The notes beneath the pieces are model-generated. The model did not search any database. It was not told the DNA's origin and saw only the letters and a program-made list of their open reading frames with translations. The position numbers were made by a program, and so were the translations under genes. 64,000 bases of DNA, from positions 868,001-932,000 of the forward strand of contig JAWHQI010000185.1 of the NCBI GenBank assembly GCA_033032865.1, written 5' to 3'. Of the stretch, positions 22,169 to 32,781 are shown piece after piece. How positions within the stretch are numbered: position 1 is the stretch's first letter; each line of letters begins with the position of its first letter. The DNA comes from Dactylorhiza incarnata. Its lineage: Eukaryota > Streptophyta > Magnoliopsida > Asparagales > Orchidaceae.

Positions 22169-22762
22169 ATAATAGATAACAGTAAATCTGCAACATCGAA
22201 AGGCTCTTTCTCTAAAATATAATACGTCACAAGACTAAGTTGTGCCATAATACTTCTCGAGTCACCTGCTTTGTACATGACAGTATTTCTTAGGATTTCT
22301 TGCACAATTTGTGCATCCGGTGTGAGCGTCGTTGTTGTCGTAATTAAATTCCTCATAGAATTTCCGTGCAATACTAAATTAAGGAGCTTCCAATCTTGAT
22401 CTTTTCTATAATTTTCTACTATGTCCGTCACATTTTCACTCTCAATCAGTCCAAATTCATTTCTCAAATCTATATGAGTAATTTCCACATAGTGTCCTTG
22501 GATTTTCGATCTTACACCACCATTCAGATCCATATACGTTGGATCTTCCAAGTGATTGTAAAACTCTCTAATTAAAACTGATGAGAATATATCTGGAATT
22601 AAGACCGAAAGTATACCTGCCTCGGCGAGTAGAAAATATAAGTTTTCATGTCGTGGAAGATCAAACTCCACAACTTTCGCTACTCCAATTAGTGATCTTT
22701 CAATGCCCGGATAAGTTTGATACGACGAATGAGAGTCACCAGAAGTACTTCTCCGTGCTCTA
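22169..22762 (-). pseudogene. Antisense ORF of element B, N-terminal part
   Basis: The minus strand is open from about 22762. An acceptor-like tgtgaag precedes it, suggesting an upstream exon. After a serine/arginine start come EFDLPRHENLYFLLAEAG, then LIREFYNHLEDP, and helical sequence to the element C junction at 22168. The LIREFYxxL signature followed by a VxI..IDLRNEFGL stretch resembles the putative plant transposon protein family found as accessory ORFs in plant LTR elements. No catalytic motif is evident. Read together with 16145-16592, the uninterrupted product would have about 350 residues, with a globular N-half and a coiled-coil C-terminus. The family name is tentative; that it is one split ORF is well supported. 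Confidence 0.55.
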
Positions 22763-22867
22763 GAACCTTCACATCAAAAACAAAAAAAAAACAAAAAAAA
22801 AATTTATACCGACACTTAGATGTAGCATTTCATTCCTCCAAATCTAAAAACAAAAAAAAACAATACA

Positions 22868-23419
22868 AAACCCTACTGAAAATGACTCCTAGATCTGCCT
22901 TCCTCGGTTTCGCAACTTTTTGTATTCTTTTCGCTGTCGTCGACGACAGCTAGGTGTCATTTTCCGACATCATCAAAAATTAAATTAATTTCTAAACTTC
23001 ATACACAACATGTTAATTTATATGTGTTATTATGTTTTACATTACTGACATTTTTTTTTTGCAACATAACTTTCAAATATTGGTATCATGAAATCTAGGA
23101 TTTTCTAACAATACTTTATATCATGAAATCTAGTATTTTCTCTTCAATCTACACTTAGATCTAGGATTTCCTTTCTAAAACTTCACAAAAACAAAAAGGA
23201 ATCCTTAATTCAAGTTTTAATTTCAAAAATTTCACCAAAAATTAACAAAAAAAACCATAAATTTACCTAAAAACTTGGATTTCCGGCGACTTCCAACGAC
23301 AGCTCTCGTGCAAACCCTACAGGAAATGCCTCTCAGATCTGCTTTCCTCGGATTCGCGATCTTTTATAGTTTTTCCGTTATCGTCGACGACGCCTAGATG
23401 TCGTTTTCCGACATCCTCC
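22868..23419 (-). promoter_or_regulatory. Duplicated promoter-like segment upstream of the antisense ORF
   Basis: About 108 bp at 22868-22974 is repeated at 23312-23419: aaaccctac ... cctcgg-ttcgcga ... gtcgtcgacgac ... ttttccgacatc. On the minus strand the right copy has TATAAAAG (complement at 23361-23368) after a gtcgtcgacgat palindrome; in the left copy the TATA is degraded to atacaaaaag. Downstream on the minus strand come a leader, an acceptor-like site and the antisense ORF. The gtcgacgac core also occurs in the element's LTRs. Promoter function is inferred from sequence only. Confidence 0.5.
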
Positions 23420-25090
23420 AAAGGTCATATTTCTTTAAAAAAATTTGTTTTCGAAAATTACTCAAAAATATTTCCATTTATATGCACTATTTTGTTTTGA
23501 ATTTCATGCTATTTTTGTATTTTTTGCTTTATTTTTATTATGACGCATCAATTTAAAAATTCACACATCCAATTTTTTTTCTTTTTCTATTATACAAATT
23601 TAAAAAAAAATACAAAAAAAGATATGATCTTTATTGCTTATATCAAGCATGTTTGCATTCTATTATTTAAAAATATTTACAATGTTAAAACTCATTTCTT
23701 CAAATTACTATGAACATTATTTTGTTTATCATGCTTTGACATCTCTAATTAAGTGCATCAAATGTATTGCAAACTATGTGTAGAACCAAGCTTAGCATGT
23801 CTCTAAGTATGAGTAAATATCTTGTGATTGATAATGATATTTTTTTCCTCACTTATTTTGGTAATCTACATGTGTGTTTAACTCTACAAATGCTTGCTTG
23901 TGTCTTGTAATTGTACAATGAATTAAACCTTGCATAAGTCTATTACCTACACTACATTTGAATTGCACTTAAAAATTTAAGAAAAATGGTTGACCTTAAA
24001 AATGTGTTGGGTTTGCAACACAAGTGTATTCGGAGAAAATTATCTCACAAATATGATCCAAAAATAAAAATAGACAAATATAACTCCACCAAGCACTACT
24101 TGAACCTCCTGATAAGTCTTCATAAGCATTGTGAGGTTAAGCACCTTGGAAAGAATAGTAAAGTGTCTTGTGCAAACCTAGGTTTTTACACCATTTTTTT
24201 TCTAAAAATATGTGCATTAAAGTGTGTGAACGTAAATATACTTGTGTTTTATTGTGCACTTTACTCTATATATGTCTTGTATTTTGTGATTTAAATCAAT
24301 TGTTAACATTGCCCAAAATAAACTTCTGTGCACATCATTATCTTTCATAACACTTCTTCTCATGAGTATTGGATTCTAATGATATATCTATACTACTCTT
24401 TATATAAGAAATGCTTATCTTTCATAACACTTCTTCTCATGAGTATTGGATTCTAATGATATATCTATACTACTCTTTATATAAGAAATGCACTAGATAA
24501 CCTAGCATAATCTCTACAATATTTTTGGTATCTCTTACACTTCAAATTCAGTAACATTGTAGTATATTCTCTTTCTGATATATTCATTTCATGCTTGATA
24601 AATTTATGAAAACTTATGAGATTTCACAAAGGATACAACAACTTTACAGTTTGAACTCAAACTCATATTGATACTTATAATTTTCATGCTTACAATCCAA
24701 TGGTTCTTCTAATCTTCCGCTTACCTAAAACTCTTATTTATTTATTGAGAAATCTTTTCTATACTATGTTTAATCCCTTAAACATTACATCTTTTACATA
24801 AGGTCCATCATGGTTTATAACTCCTACAGAATGCATCCTAATTTCCCTCAACCCAATTTCTTTTAATAATACCAAAAGGGGGAGATTATTCTTGTAAGAA
24901 AGAAAGAAATCATTCCTAACCACACTAATTTCTTATCATATTTAGGGGGAGTACACACTTAGGGGGAGAATATATATAAGGGAACTTCATCTGAATAATG
25001 TTATCGCACAACCAATTATTTAGTCTTGCTTATCTTATATCACTTAATAGGACACTCTGATTTCTTTCAAAGTGGATTTGTTATTATCAA
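23420..25090. other. Element B 3' non-coding region
   Basis: AT-rich, no supported gene. It contains several polypurine-like tracts (for example aagggggagatt at about 24885 and 24955) before the real one at 25091, and a 77-bp tandem duplication. Confidence 0.5.
24339..24492. repeat. 77-bp perfect tandem duplication
   Basis: A segment starting tatctttcataacacttc and ending aagaaatgc is repeated head to tail without visible differences. That makes it much younger than the element around it. Confidence 0.85.
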
Positions 25091-25101
25091 AAGGGGGAGA
25101 T
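25091..25101 (+). other. Polypurine tract of element B
   Basis: aagggggagat immediately before the 3' LTR start TGTTGG. Confidence 0.8.
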
Positions 25102-26200
25102 TGTTGGAACATGTTTTCCGAACTCATTGGTTTGCTAATAACAAATCTCAGGTGTGTTTGATCCTATTTTCTCTATGGTGTGCAGGTATAATAGGTATGC
25201 AACTATGCAAATTATTGTTTGGAGCTCAGAATGAATAGTCCAGAAAATTCACTGTCGTCAACTACACCTAGATATCGGAATCCGACAGCCCAGCGGTTTT
25301 CCCACGATTCTGCAGTTTCGTCCACTGTCAAAATTTCGACAGTGATATCGGAATCCGACAGCCCACGTTTTAATCGAAATCGTCACTCCGCGCAAAAACT
25401 TCGTTCGCATGGGACACGTGGCAGCTGTAGGAGATAACGTCGGCGGACGACAGTTAGATGTAGTCGACGACATCGACAAAATATATATTGACTCATTTTT
25501 CGTGGAGTCGAAGTTACACACCATTTTGGAGTACCAATTCCTGAGTGCATTTCGTCTAGAGAGCTCCAGAAATTCGAGAACTTCCATTTCGACAAGATCG
25601 TTCAATATCGAAGGAGAGACGGTTCATGCGCAGTATCTTAGGCAACCTTTGCAAGGATTCGACGGCGTCTTTAGAGCTGTGGATTTAGGGAGTTTTCATA
25701 TCTTAATCTCTATTTTGTAATTCATTTATTCATCTTGTAATTCGTAGCCTTGTGTGTGGCGTCTAAGTCCGTGTGTGGCTTAGGGAAATTGTCGTCTTGT
25801 GCGTGGCGTCTAGGTCCTTGTGAGGCTTAGGAGTAAATCTCCACCTCGTGTGCAGCGTCTAGATCGTGGAGAGATCTAGGGGAGGCTAGTAGCAAGATCT
25901 AGGAAGAGATTCGCTAATAGCTGGTCGGTCCTTGGTTGAAGGACCGGTAAATTGAAAAGAATTTTATTTTTATCATAGCCTTGATTTTAAGCTTTATTAA
26001 GATCGACAATCCTTTGTATTCATCACTTGTGGAAATAAAATTTGATTTCCAATTTCTCATGATTTTATAAGTGCTTATTTAGGTTGTGCAAAAATCTACT
26101 TGTTTATCCGTTAAAATTATCATAATATATTAGAAAAATTTCAAAGTAAATTTTAGCCCTTATTCACCCCCCCCCCCTAAGGGCGCCGCAAGATCCAACA
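25102..26200 (+). repeat. Element B 3' LTR
   Basis: 1099 bp, followed by the target-site duplication ggctc. Confidence 0.9.
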
Positions 26201-26240
26201 GGCTCGCCTTTCCAATTACCCTTTCATGTTAGGTAGTTCC

Positions 26241-26474
26241 TGTTAGAATAGTAAACCAGTTTGTAGTGGTGATAGTTGTCAGCCGCTTATGTTGTACTGA
26301 TATAGTTTATTATCAGCTGTTTTATGTTTTGTCTTGTCCAAAGCCCATCACTATTCTTGTGGGCTAGACCCTATATATTTTGTATGAACCAAATTGAATA
26401 TCAATGAAGTATGTTGTGTGCCCTTTTTCTTCCTCAGTTTTGCTCTATGTAGTATCTATCCATTCTCACTAACA
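26241..26474 (+). repeat. Element D 5' LTR
   Basis: TGTTAGAATAG...CACTAACA; contains a tatatatttt TATA-like site near 26372. Confidence 0.9.
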
Positions 26475-26475
26475 G

Positions 26476-26487
26476 TGGTATCAGAGC
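26476..26487 (+). other. Primer-binding site of element D
   Basis: TGGTATCAGAGC (iMet tRNA), one base after the LTR. Confidence 0.9.
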
Positions 26488-26530
26488 TAAGGCTCAACCA
26501 TTTCACCAGAGCATCATCATTGGAAGTTCT

Positions 26531-29500
26531 ATGGCTACTTCATCATCAAGATCGGAAATCACCTTTTCTTACTCCCATCACTCCACTCCTATCTTTAATG
26601 GAGAAAGTTATGAGTTTTGGAGTATACAAATGAGAACATTGTTTGTATCTCAAAGCCTATGGGATATTGTTTCAAATGGACCCATGGCATCTGCTGTCAA
26701 AGGCAAAGAAAAGGAAGACAAAGTAAAAGTATCAGACGAAACAAAGGTGAAGGATGCTCGTGCACTGCTATTAATACTGCAGGGAGTAACCAAGGCTATC
26801 TTCCCTCGGATTATGGCTGCAACAAGTGCCAAACATGCATGGGACATCTTAAAAACAGAATACCAAGGATCCTCAAAGGTAATGGCCTTAAAATTACAAA
26901 CATTATGGACTGATTTTGAATTTCTTGCAATGAAAGGCAATGAAAGCATAGATGACTTCTTGGCTAGAATTATTCATCTCATCAATCAAATACGAAACCT
27001 TGGGGATATTATTGAAGACAGGAAAATCGTGCCCAAGATTCTCAGATGTCTCCCTCAATCTTACTATCCAGCTGTAACAGACATTGAAGAATCAAAGGAC
27101 CCATCCGTCCTCACCTTAACTGAGCTAACAGACTCACTCAAGGCTCATGAAGAAAGGCTGTGAAGACTGGACCCTTCTTCCTCTGAACATGCCCTTCAAT
27201 CAAAGATTCATTTCAAAAAATATAATCAAAGGAAGGGAGATGGTTTTTCTAAACCAGTCCAACCTCAAAAAGAAGAAAATATGTCAAAATGGAAGCAGTC
27301 ATCAAAAAATAAGGGAAGAGAAAAATTTCAGACCACTTCTAAAGGGTCTAAATATTGCATCATTTGTAACAAAACTACTTATGATTCTAGAGAATGTTTC
27401 TCTAGATGCAAACTATGTCGCATTCCAAACCACTCTGAGAAAAATTGCTGGCATAATGGAAAGGAAGAAGCTAAGCTTGCTGAAAAAGGTCAAGAATCAA
27501 AGGAGGAGATGATGTTTTTCTCATGTTTCAAAATTGAAGAAAAGACTTTGAATACCTGGTATATTGACAGCGGTTGTTCTAGCCATATGACCAGTAACAA
27601 GGACCTCTTTATCTCTCTTGATGAAAACTGCAAGTCACAAGTCTTCCTGGGAGATGGTAAAGCACAAAGAATAGAGGGAAGAGGGGAAATCTCAGTAGAA
27701 GCACAAAGTTGAAGCATAAAAACCATACCAGATTTTCATTTTGTACCAAATCTTGCCCAAAATCTCCTGAGTGTGGGGCAATTGCTGCAAAAAGGCTAAT
27801 GCCTGAATTTCTCTATTGGTGTTTGTCTCATCATTGATAAGCAAACTGGTGCTCACATAGCCTCAGCAAGTATGTCCAACAATAGAATGTTTAAACTTGA
27901 TCTATCTCATATCGGGCAGCAAGCTCTTAGCTGTCAACAAGAGAGACACTCTTTATTAAGTGGGCTCTGGCATCACAGGCTCGGGCACATTAGCTGGGAT
28001 GCCATCACTCTTATGCAAAAGAGTAAAATGATAATTGGGCTTCCTAATCTTACCTTCAAAAGACAGTTATGTGAAGAATGTGTGCAAAACAAAGCTCATA
28101 CTCACTCCTTCCCAGCCATAGCAGAAAGGAGTACTGCACCTCTTGAGCTAATCCATGGGGATTTGTGGGGACCAGCTCAAGAAGACTCTATTGGAGGTAA
28201 AAGGTATTTTATGCTTCTTGTTGATGATTCCACTAGATTCATGTGGTTCTATTTCTTATCTCGCAAGGATGAAGCATTCTCTTTATTTGTACAATTTAAA
28301 AAGGAAGTAGAAAAACAGGTAGACTGTAAAATTAAAGCATTCAGGACTGACAGGGGAGGCTAGCTTACCTCGACCACTTTCAATGATTTCTGTAAGAATG
28401 CAGGAATTAAAAGAGAATGTACAGCCCCTTACTCACCACAGCAAAATGGTGTCGTCGAAAGGAGGAATAGAACAATTTTAGAGATGGCTCGATCTCTAAT
28501 TCATGGAAAAAATATGCCAAAAAATTACTGGGCTGAAGCAGTAAGTACTGCTGTTTATCTACTCAACATAACCACCACCAAGGCTCTAGCTGATTCAACT
28601 CCATATGAGGCCCTCTACAAAAGGAAACCATCCATAACACACTTAAAAGTTTTTGGATGCATTGCTTACTCTCTCATTGCAGATGAGGGAAGAAAGAAGC
28701 TGGACAAGAAAAATGAAAAGTGTGTATTCATTGGATACAGTGAGAAGTCAAAAGCATATCGATTATTCGTTCCCACATCCAACAAACTCATTGTAAGTCG
28801 AAATGTTGAGTTTAATGAAAATAAAGCATGGCCATGGCAGTCAGATGAGCTGCAATTATCCACCTCTCCTCACTTATCAACGACGGTTGAGTTTGTATCA
28901 AACCCCTTCCATGTCGAAGAAAATGAAGAAGGAAACCTTCCTCAGCCTCAACCATCAATGGATTTGTCAGATTACAGCTCGGATTCATCATCACCAAGAC
29001 GCACACGCAGTTTAGAAGAAATCTATGGAGAAACAGAAATTGCTCTCTACTGTAATCATCCCTCAACCTTTTAAGAAGCAAACAAACATGAGGAATGGAG
29101 AAAAGCAATGATAGAAGAGCTAAGAATGATAAATAAAAACAAAACATGGGAATTGGTTGACAAACCACCTCACAGGGACACTATTGGGCTCAAATGGATC
29201 TTCAAAACCAAGTTTGATGAAGAAGGAAAAATATCAAAGCATAAAGCACGACTTGTCTCCAAGGGCTACACTCAAAAATCTGGGTATGACTTCACTGAAA
29301 CCTTTGCTCCAGTTGTCCGTCTGGACACTGTAATATTAATTTTAGCTCTTGCTGTTCAATATAATTGGCCCATGTTTCATCTTGATGTAAAATCTGCGTT
29401 TCTTAATGGCTCGATCAAAGAAGAAATCTATGCAGATCAGCCACCTGGCTTTGAGCAGGAGGGAGGAAGAGACAAGGGGTACAGATTGCAGAAAGCATTA

Positions 29501-30246
29501 TATGGCCTTAAACAGGCCCCTCGTGCTTGGAACTCAAACATAGATCAGTTCTTCTCATCAATAGGAATGATAAGAAGCATTAATGATCCCTCCCTCTATA
29601 TCAAAAGAACTAAAGAAAAGTATCTGATAATATGTCTATACGTAGATGATCTAATCGTTACAGGTAACTCTCCTGCAATGATCGAGGAATTCAAAGAACT
29701 CATGAAAGAAAAATATGAAATGATTGATCTTGGTCAATTAAAGTATTTTCTTGGATTACAAATAATCCAAAGCCCAGATGGTATTTTCTTATCTCAGTCA
29801 AAGTATGCCAAGGATATCCTGAAACATTTTCAGATGGAAAGTTGCAATCCAACCCAAACACCTATGGAAACTAATGAGAAACTGTCAAAGAATGAAAATG
29901 ACGAAAAGGCAAATGAAGAAGAGTTCAGATCCTTATTGGGATGTCTGATTTATCTCTCAAATTCACGTCCTGACATCGAATTCTCAATAAATGCAATCGC
30001 AAGATATATGCACTCTCCCAAGAGGTCGCATTTTGAAGCAGGAAAGCGCATCTTGCGCTATATAAAAGGAACCATCAACATGGGAATATACTATAAAAGA
30101 AGCTTGGATGCAACATTAAATGGATTCTCAGATTCAGATTGGGCTTCTAGTACAGATGACCGAAGAAGTGCCAGCGGCCATCTATACATATTTGGTAATA
30201 GCCCCATCACCTGGGGATCACGGAAGCAGAACACCGTAGCACTTTC
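26531..30246 (+). pseudogene. Copia gag-pol, element D, N-terminal through RNase H start
   Basis: One reading frame runs from ATG 26531 with stops at TGA 27161, TGA 27710, TAA 27798, TAG 28361 and TAA 29072; homology continues in frame across all of them. Order: gag (PIFNGESYEFWSIQMRTLF), zinc knuckle CKLCRIPNHSEKNC (about 27410), protease WYIDSGCSSHMT (about 27559), GAG-pre-integrase LWHHRLGHIS, integrase (HGDLWGP, RTDRGG, NGVVERRNRT), RT with YVDDLIVTG (about 29639), RNase H (DSDWASSTDD). Element E interrupts RNase H at VALS. The stops here are of mixed type (GAA/GAG to TAA/TAG as well as possible C-to-T), unlike element B. Confidence 0.9.
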
Positions 30247-31312
30247 TGTTGGAGTTACCATTGTGATCTAGAAGTGGTCAAACATGTAATGTCACTGCCA
30301 ACGCGATATGAGCCTGCAGGGTCGCACATAAGAGCATGTGGAGAAGTTGGAAGATTGACTATGTTGGTAAAGGTTACCAATCACCATATAGAATGGGGAA
30401 AGTCCAGCAAATGTTGCTGTCGGAATTCGTCGGATATGATTCGTCGGATTCGTCGGAAGTCGTCGGATGGTTCCATGGAAACTCGACGAATTATTACAGA
30501 GTCCCTTAACTCGGCAAGTGTTGCCGTCTGATCGGATTCGTCGGAATTCGTCGGGTCGTTCCGTGGAAACTCGACGAACTATTACAGAGGTCATTAACTC
30601 GGCAAATGTTGCCGTCTGACATGATTCGTCGGATTCGTCGGGATTCGTTGGATTGTTCCGTGGAATCTCGACGAATTATCACAGAGAGCATTAACTCGGC
30701 AAGTGTTGCCGTCTGATGTGATTCGTCAGAATTCGTCGGATTGTCCCGTGAAAACTCGACGAATGCTGTTCTGTGGAATCCCGACGAATTGTAACAGAAG
30801 CCCCTATTCTGCTGTGTGGTCTGCGGATGGCGATTCTTCTTGAAGTTGTTTATCCTTTGGGTATAAATAGGACTTCTTTAGGGTTCTCATTACTAACGAA
30901 GACTTGAGCCGACGGAAAGAGTTCCGCCTCTCGCCCTAGCCGACGGAAGAGTTCCGCCGTCTGAATCGCCTCCGCCGACCTCCTCTCCGACGATTGTCGC
31001 CGGTGTTGTTCTTCCTGAAGAGGATCTAGCAATCCGTGGAAGCGCAAGGTGTAGTCGTTCTTCTCCCGGCTCGTGTGGATTACTGTAGAGACGTAGACAT
31101 TATTCTACGTGAGGACTCGCATAGCCGACGACAGGAATCAACTCGTGGAGCATCTAGGTTGGATTTGATCCAATCCCGCCAAGGTAATTTCATACCTAGC
31201 ATTTTGATTAACTTCTTGATTCAATATTCATGGTCGATCCGAATCTTTTGGGTTTTTTCTCTTCATTTTCGCTGCGCCTACATTTGATGTATGGTTCTAG
31301 AAAAACCCAACA
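30247..31312 (+). repeat. Element E 5' LTR
   Basis: 1066 bp. U3 carries the attcgtcgg/tcgacgaa array. A TATA-like gggtataaatagg lies at about 30859. Confidence 0.95.
30417..30800. repeat. ATTCGTCGG...TCGACGAAT tandem array in the element E U3
   Basis: Three to four units of 88-97 bp, each with several attcgtcgg on one side and ctcgacgaa on the other, separated by ttccgtggaa. The outer motifs are inverted relative to each other, so each unit can form a stem. The array recurs in the 3' LTR at about 37375-37755. Confidence 0.85.
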
Positions 31313-31313
31313 G

Positions 31314-31325
31314 TGGTATCAGAGG
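31314..31325 (+). other. Primer-binding site of element E
   Basis: TGGTATCAGAGG (iMet tRNA), one base after the LTR. Confidence 0.9.
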
Positions 31326-32376
31326 GAGGTTCTGGTCATGAATGTTGTTTCAGAAGTTTGGTTATTCCAGTACGTGCAAATCTAGGTATTTAGAAGCGTT
31401 CTAAATGTCAAGATTTCTTCCTGGAACATCAAAAGTTGATGATTTTTATGGGAAATCGGTGGTGATTTTGAAAAATTGAACCCCGCCAGGAACGTCTGGA
31501 ATTTCGTGGTTATTTCTAATTGTTAGAAATTGTTGTCTCCTTAGCAGTAACCGTCCCTCAAGTGGTTAATGAACCCTTGTATTGTTTTGGATTTTGAATC
31601 CAACAATGAGAGACGAGCTTGTCTACTGCTTTAAGTCGAGTTGTCTTTGCCTTTGTCCAATGCATGTAAATCTGAAGATTTGGAAGAGTTCTAAATGTCC
31701 AGATTTAGCCCTTTCGTCTATCAAAGGTTGATAGTCTTATGTTGTGCACATAAGGGATGCATGTGGATTTTAGAATGCTTGTTTTTCTGTGGATGTGCAC
31801 TTTGATCAAATGTTGATCATGGTTAAGTGTTAACCTATTATTAAAAAATTAAAATCCCTTCATCAAATATTAAGTGTTCGGATGCCTTCCGATGGATGAC
31901 ACTCTTCCTGCCTCGATCGATGAAGTGTGGGATTCCCAAAGCAAGGTGCATTAATCTATCTTGGTAAGGGTGCGAGCGGATAATTGTGATATCCCACTGT
32001 CGACATCGGGTCTAGCTTAACTAGGTGACCTCAAAGGTTGAGTGCCTAGAGGCATAGGGTTGGCATGCACCATATGATGAATGCGAATAAGGAGTTATTC
32101 ACCAGCCATACAAGAGTTGCATGAGGATGCAATTGGCAAGCGTTGCCTACCTAAATAACCGCATTATGAGAGGAACGCCAAAGCGGACTCGTGGTGTTGG
32201 TGAAATACGGATCTTGTCCACTAAGAGAGTAGCTCGCATGGACTCTCCGAATTGATAGTGAGGGCTATCAATTTGAATAAAATAGTGGGAGTATTTAATT
32301 GAAGTCCAAATTAAAATAAATTGTATTTTGAAATTAAGGTACTTATTAAATTCTGCATGAATTCTTGTAGAATTCC
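31326..32376 (+). other. Element E 5' leader
   Basis: About 1.05 kb between the primer-binding site and the gag ATG. No ORF looks like a gene. Part of the sequence is locally repeated (aaatct...ttctaaatgtc...agattt at 31377-31410 and 31668-31705). Confidence 0.5.
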
Positions 32377-32781
32377 ATGGCAAGTGGTTCACATTCCACC
32401 TTGTCCCTGAGAGCTATCTTTGAGAAGGACAAGCTTAGTGGGATGAACTATATGGACTGGTATAGGAACCTGAGAATTGTTCTCAGGCAAGAGCGAAAGC
32501 TCTACGTCTTAGAAGATGAAGCCCCCGAGGTGCCGACCGGGAACTCGTCCCGTGTTGATAAGGATGCTTATAAGAAGTATACCGATGACGCCTTAGACGT
32601 TGAGTGCCTTATGCTTGCCACCATGAACTCTGAGCTTATTTCAGTGCAAAATGGGAGCTCGAGACTCAGTTGGTACTCACGTACTCAAGATGATTGGGTA
32701 TATAGAGAACCTGGAGAGACTGGGTTTTCCTCTGGGTCAAGAGTTGGCCACAGATCTTATCCTGCAATCGTTGCCGGATAG
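32377..32781 (+). pseudogene. Copia gag N-terminal part, element E (internal deletion)
   Basis: ATG 32377 opens a frame with KDKLSGMNYMDWYRNLRIVL and the end LMLATMNSEL near 32640, as in Copia gags of this kind. After about 32650 the frame reads nonsense, while the +1 frame from 32651 carries the next gag helix (HVLKMIGYIENLERLGFPLG). Typical homologues have several dozen extra residues between these blocks, so a segment is deleted and the frame shifted. Confidence 0.75.

Larger units (their letters stand above)
9551..26200 (+). mobile_element. Element B: large Ty1/copia (SIRE-like) retrotransposon with nested element C
   Basis: LTRs at 9551-10679 and 25102-26200 share the start TGTTGGAACATG and the end GATCCAACA. 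They are flanked by a perfect 5-bp target-site duplication, ggctc (9546-9550 and 26201-26205). The order is LTR, primer-binding site, gag, protease, integrase, RT, RNase H, a long 3' region with an antisense ORF, polypurine tract, LTR. Without the nested Gypsy derivative it is about 11.1 kb. The gag start region (EG.GISRPPLF then YWKTRMHYFL), two zinc-knuckle regions and the size suggest the SIRE lineage. The coding region carries at least six premature stops, one frameshift in integrase and another at the RNase H end, so it is inactive. Confidence 0.9.
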
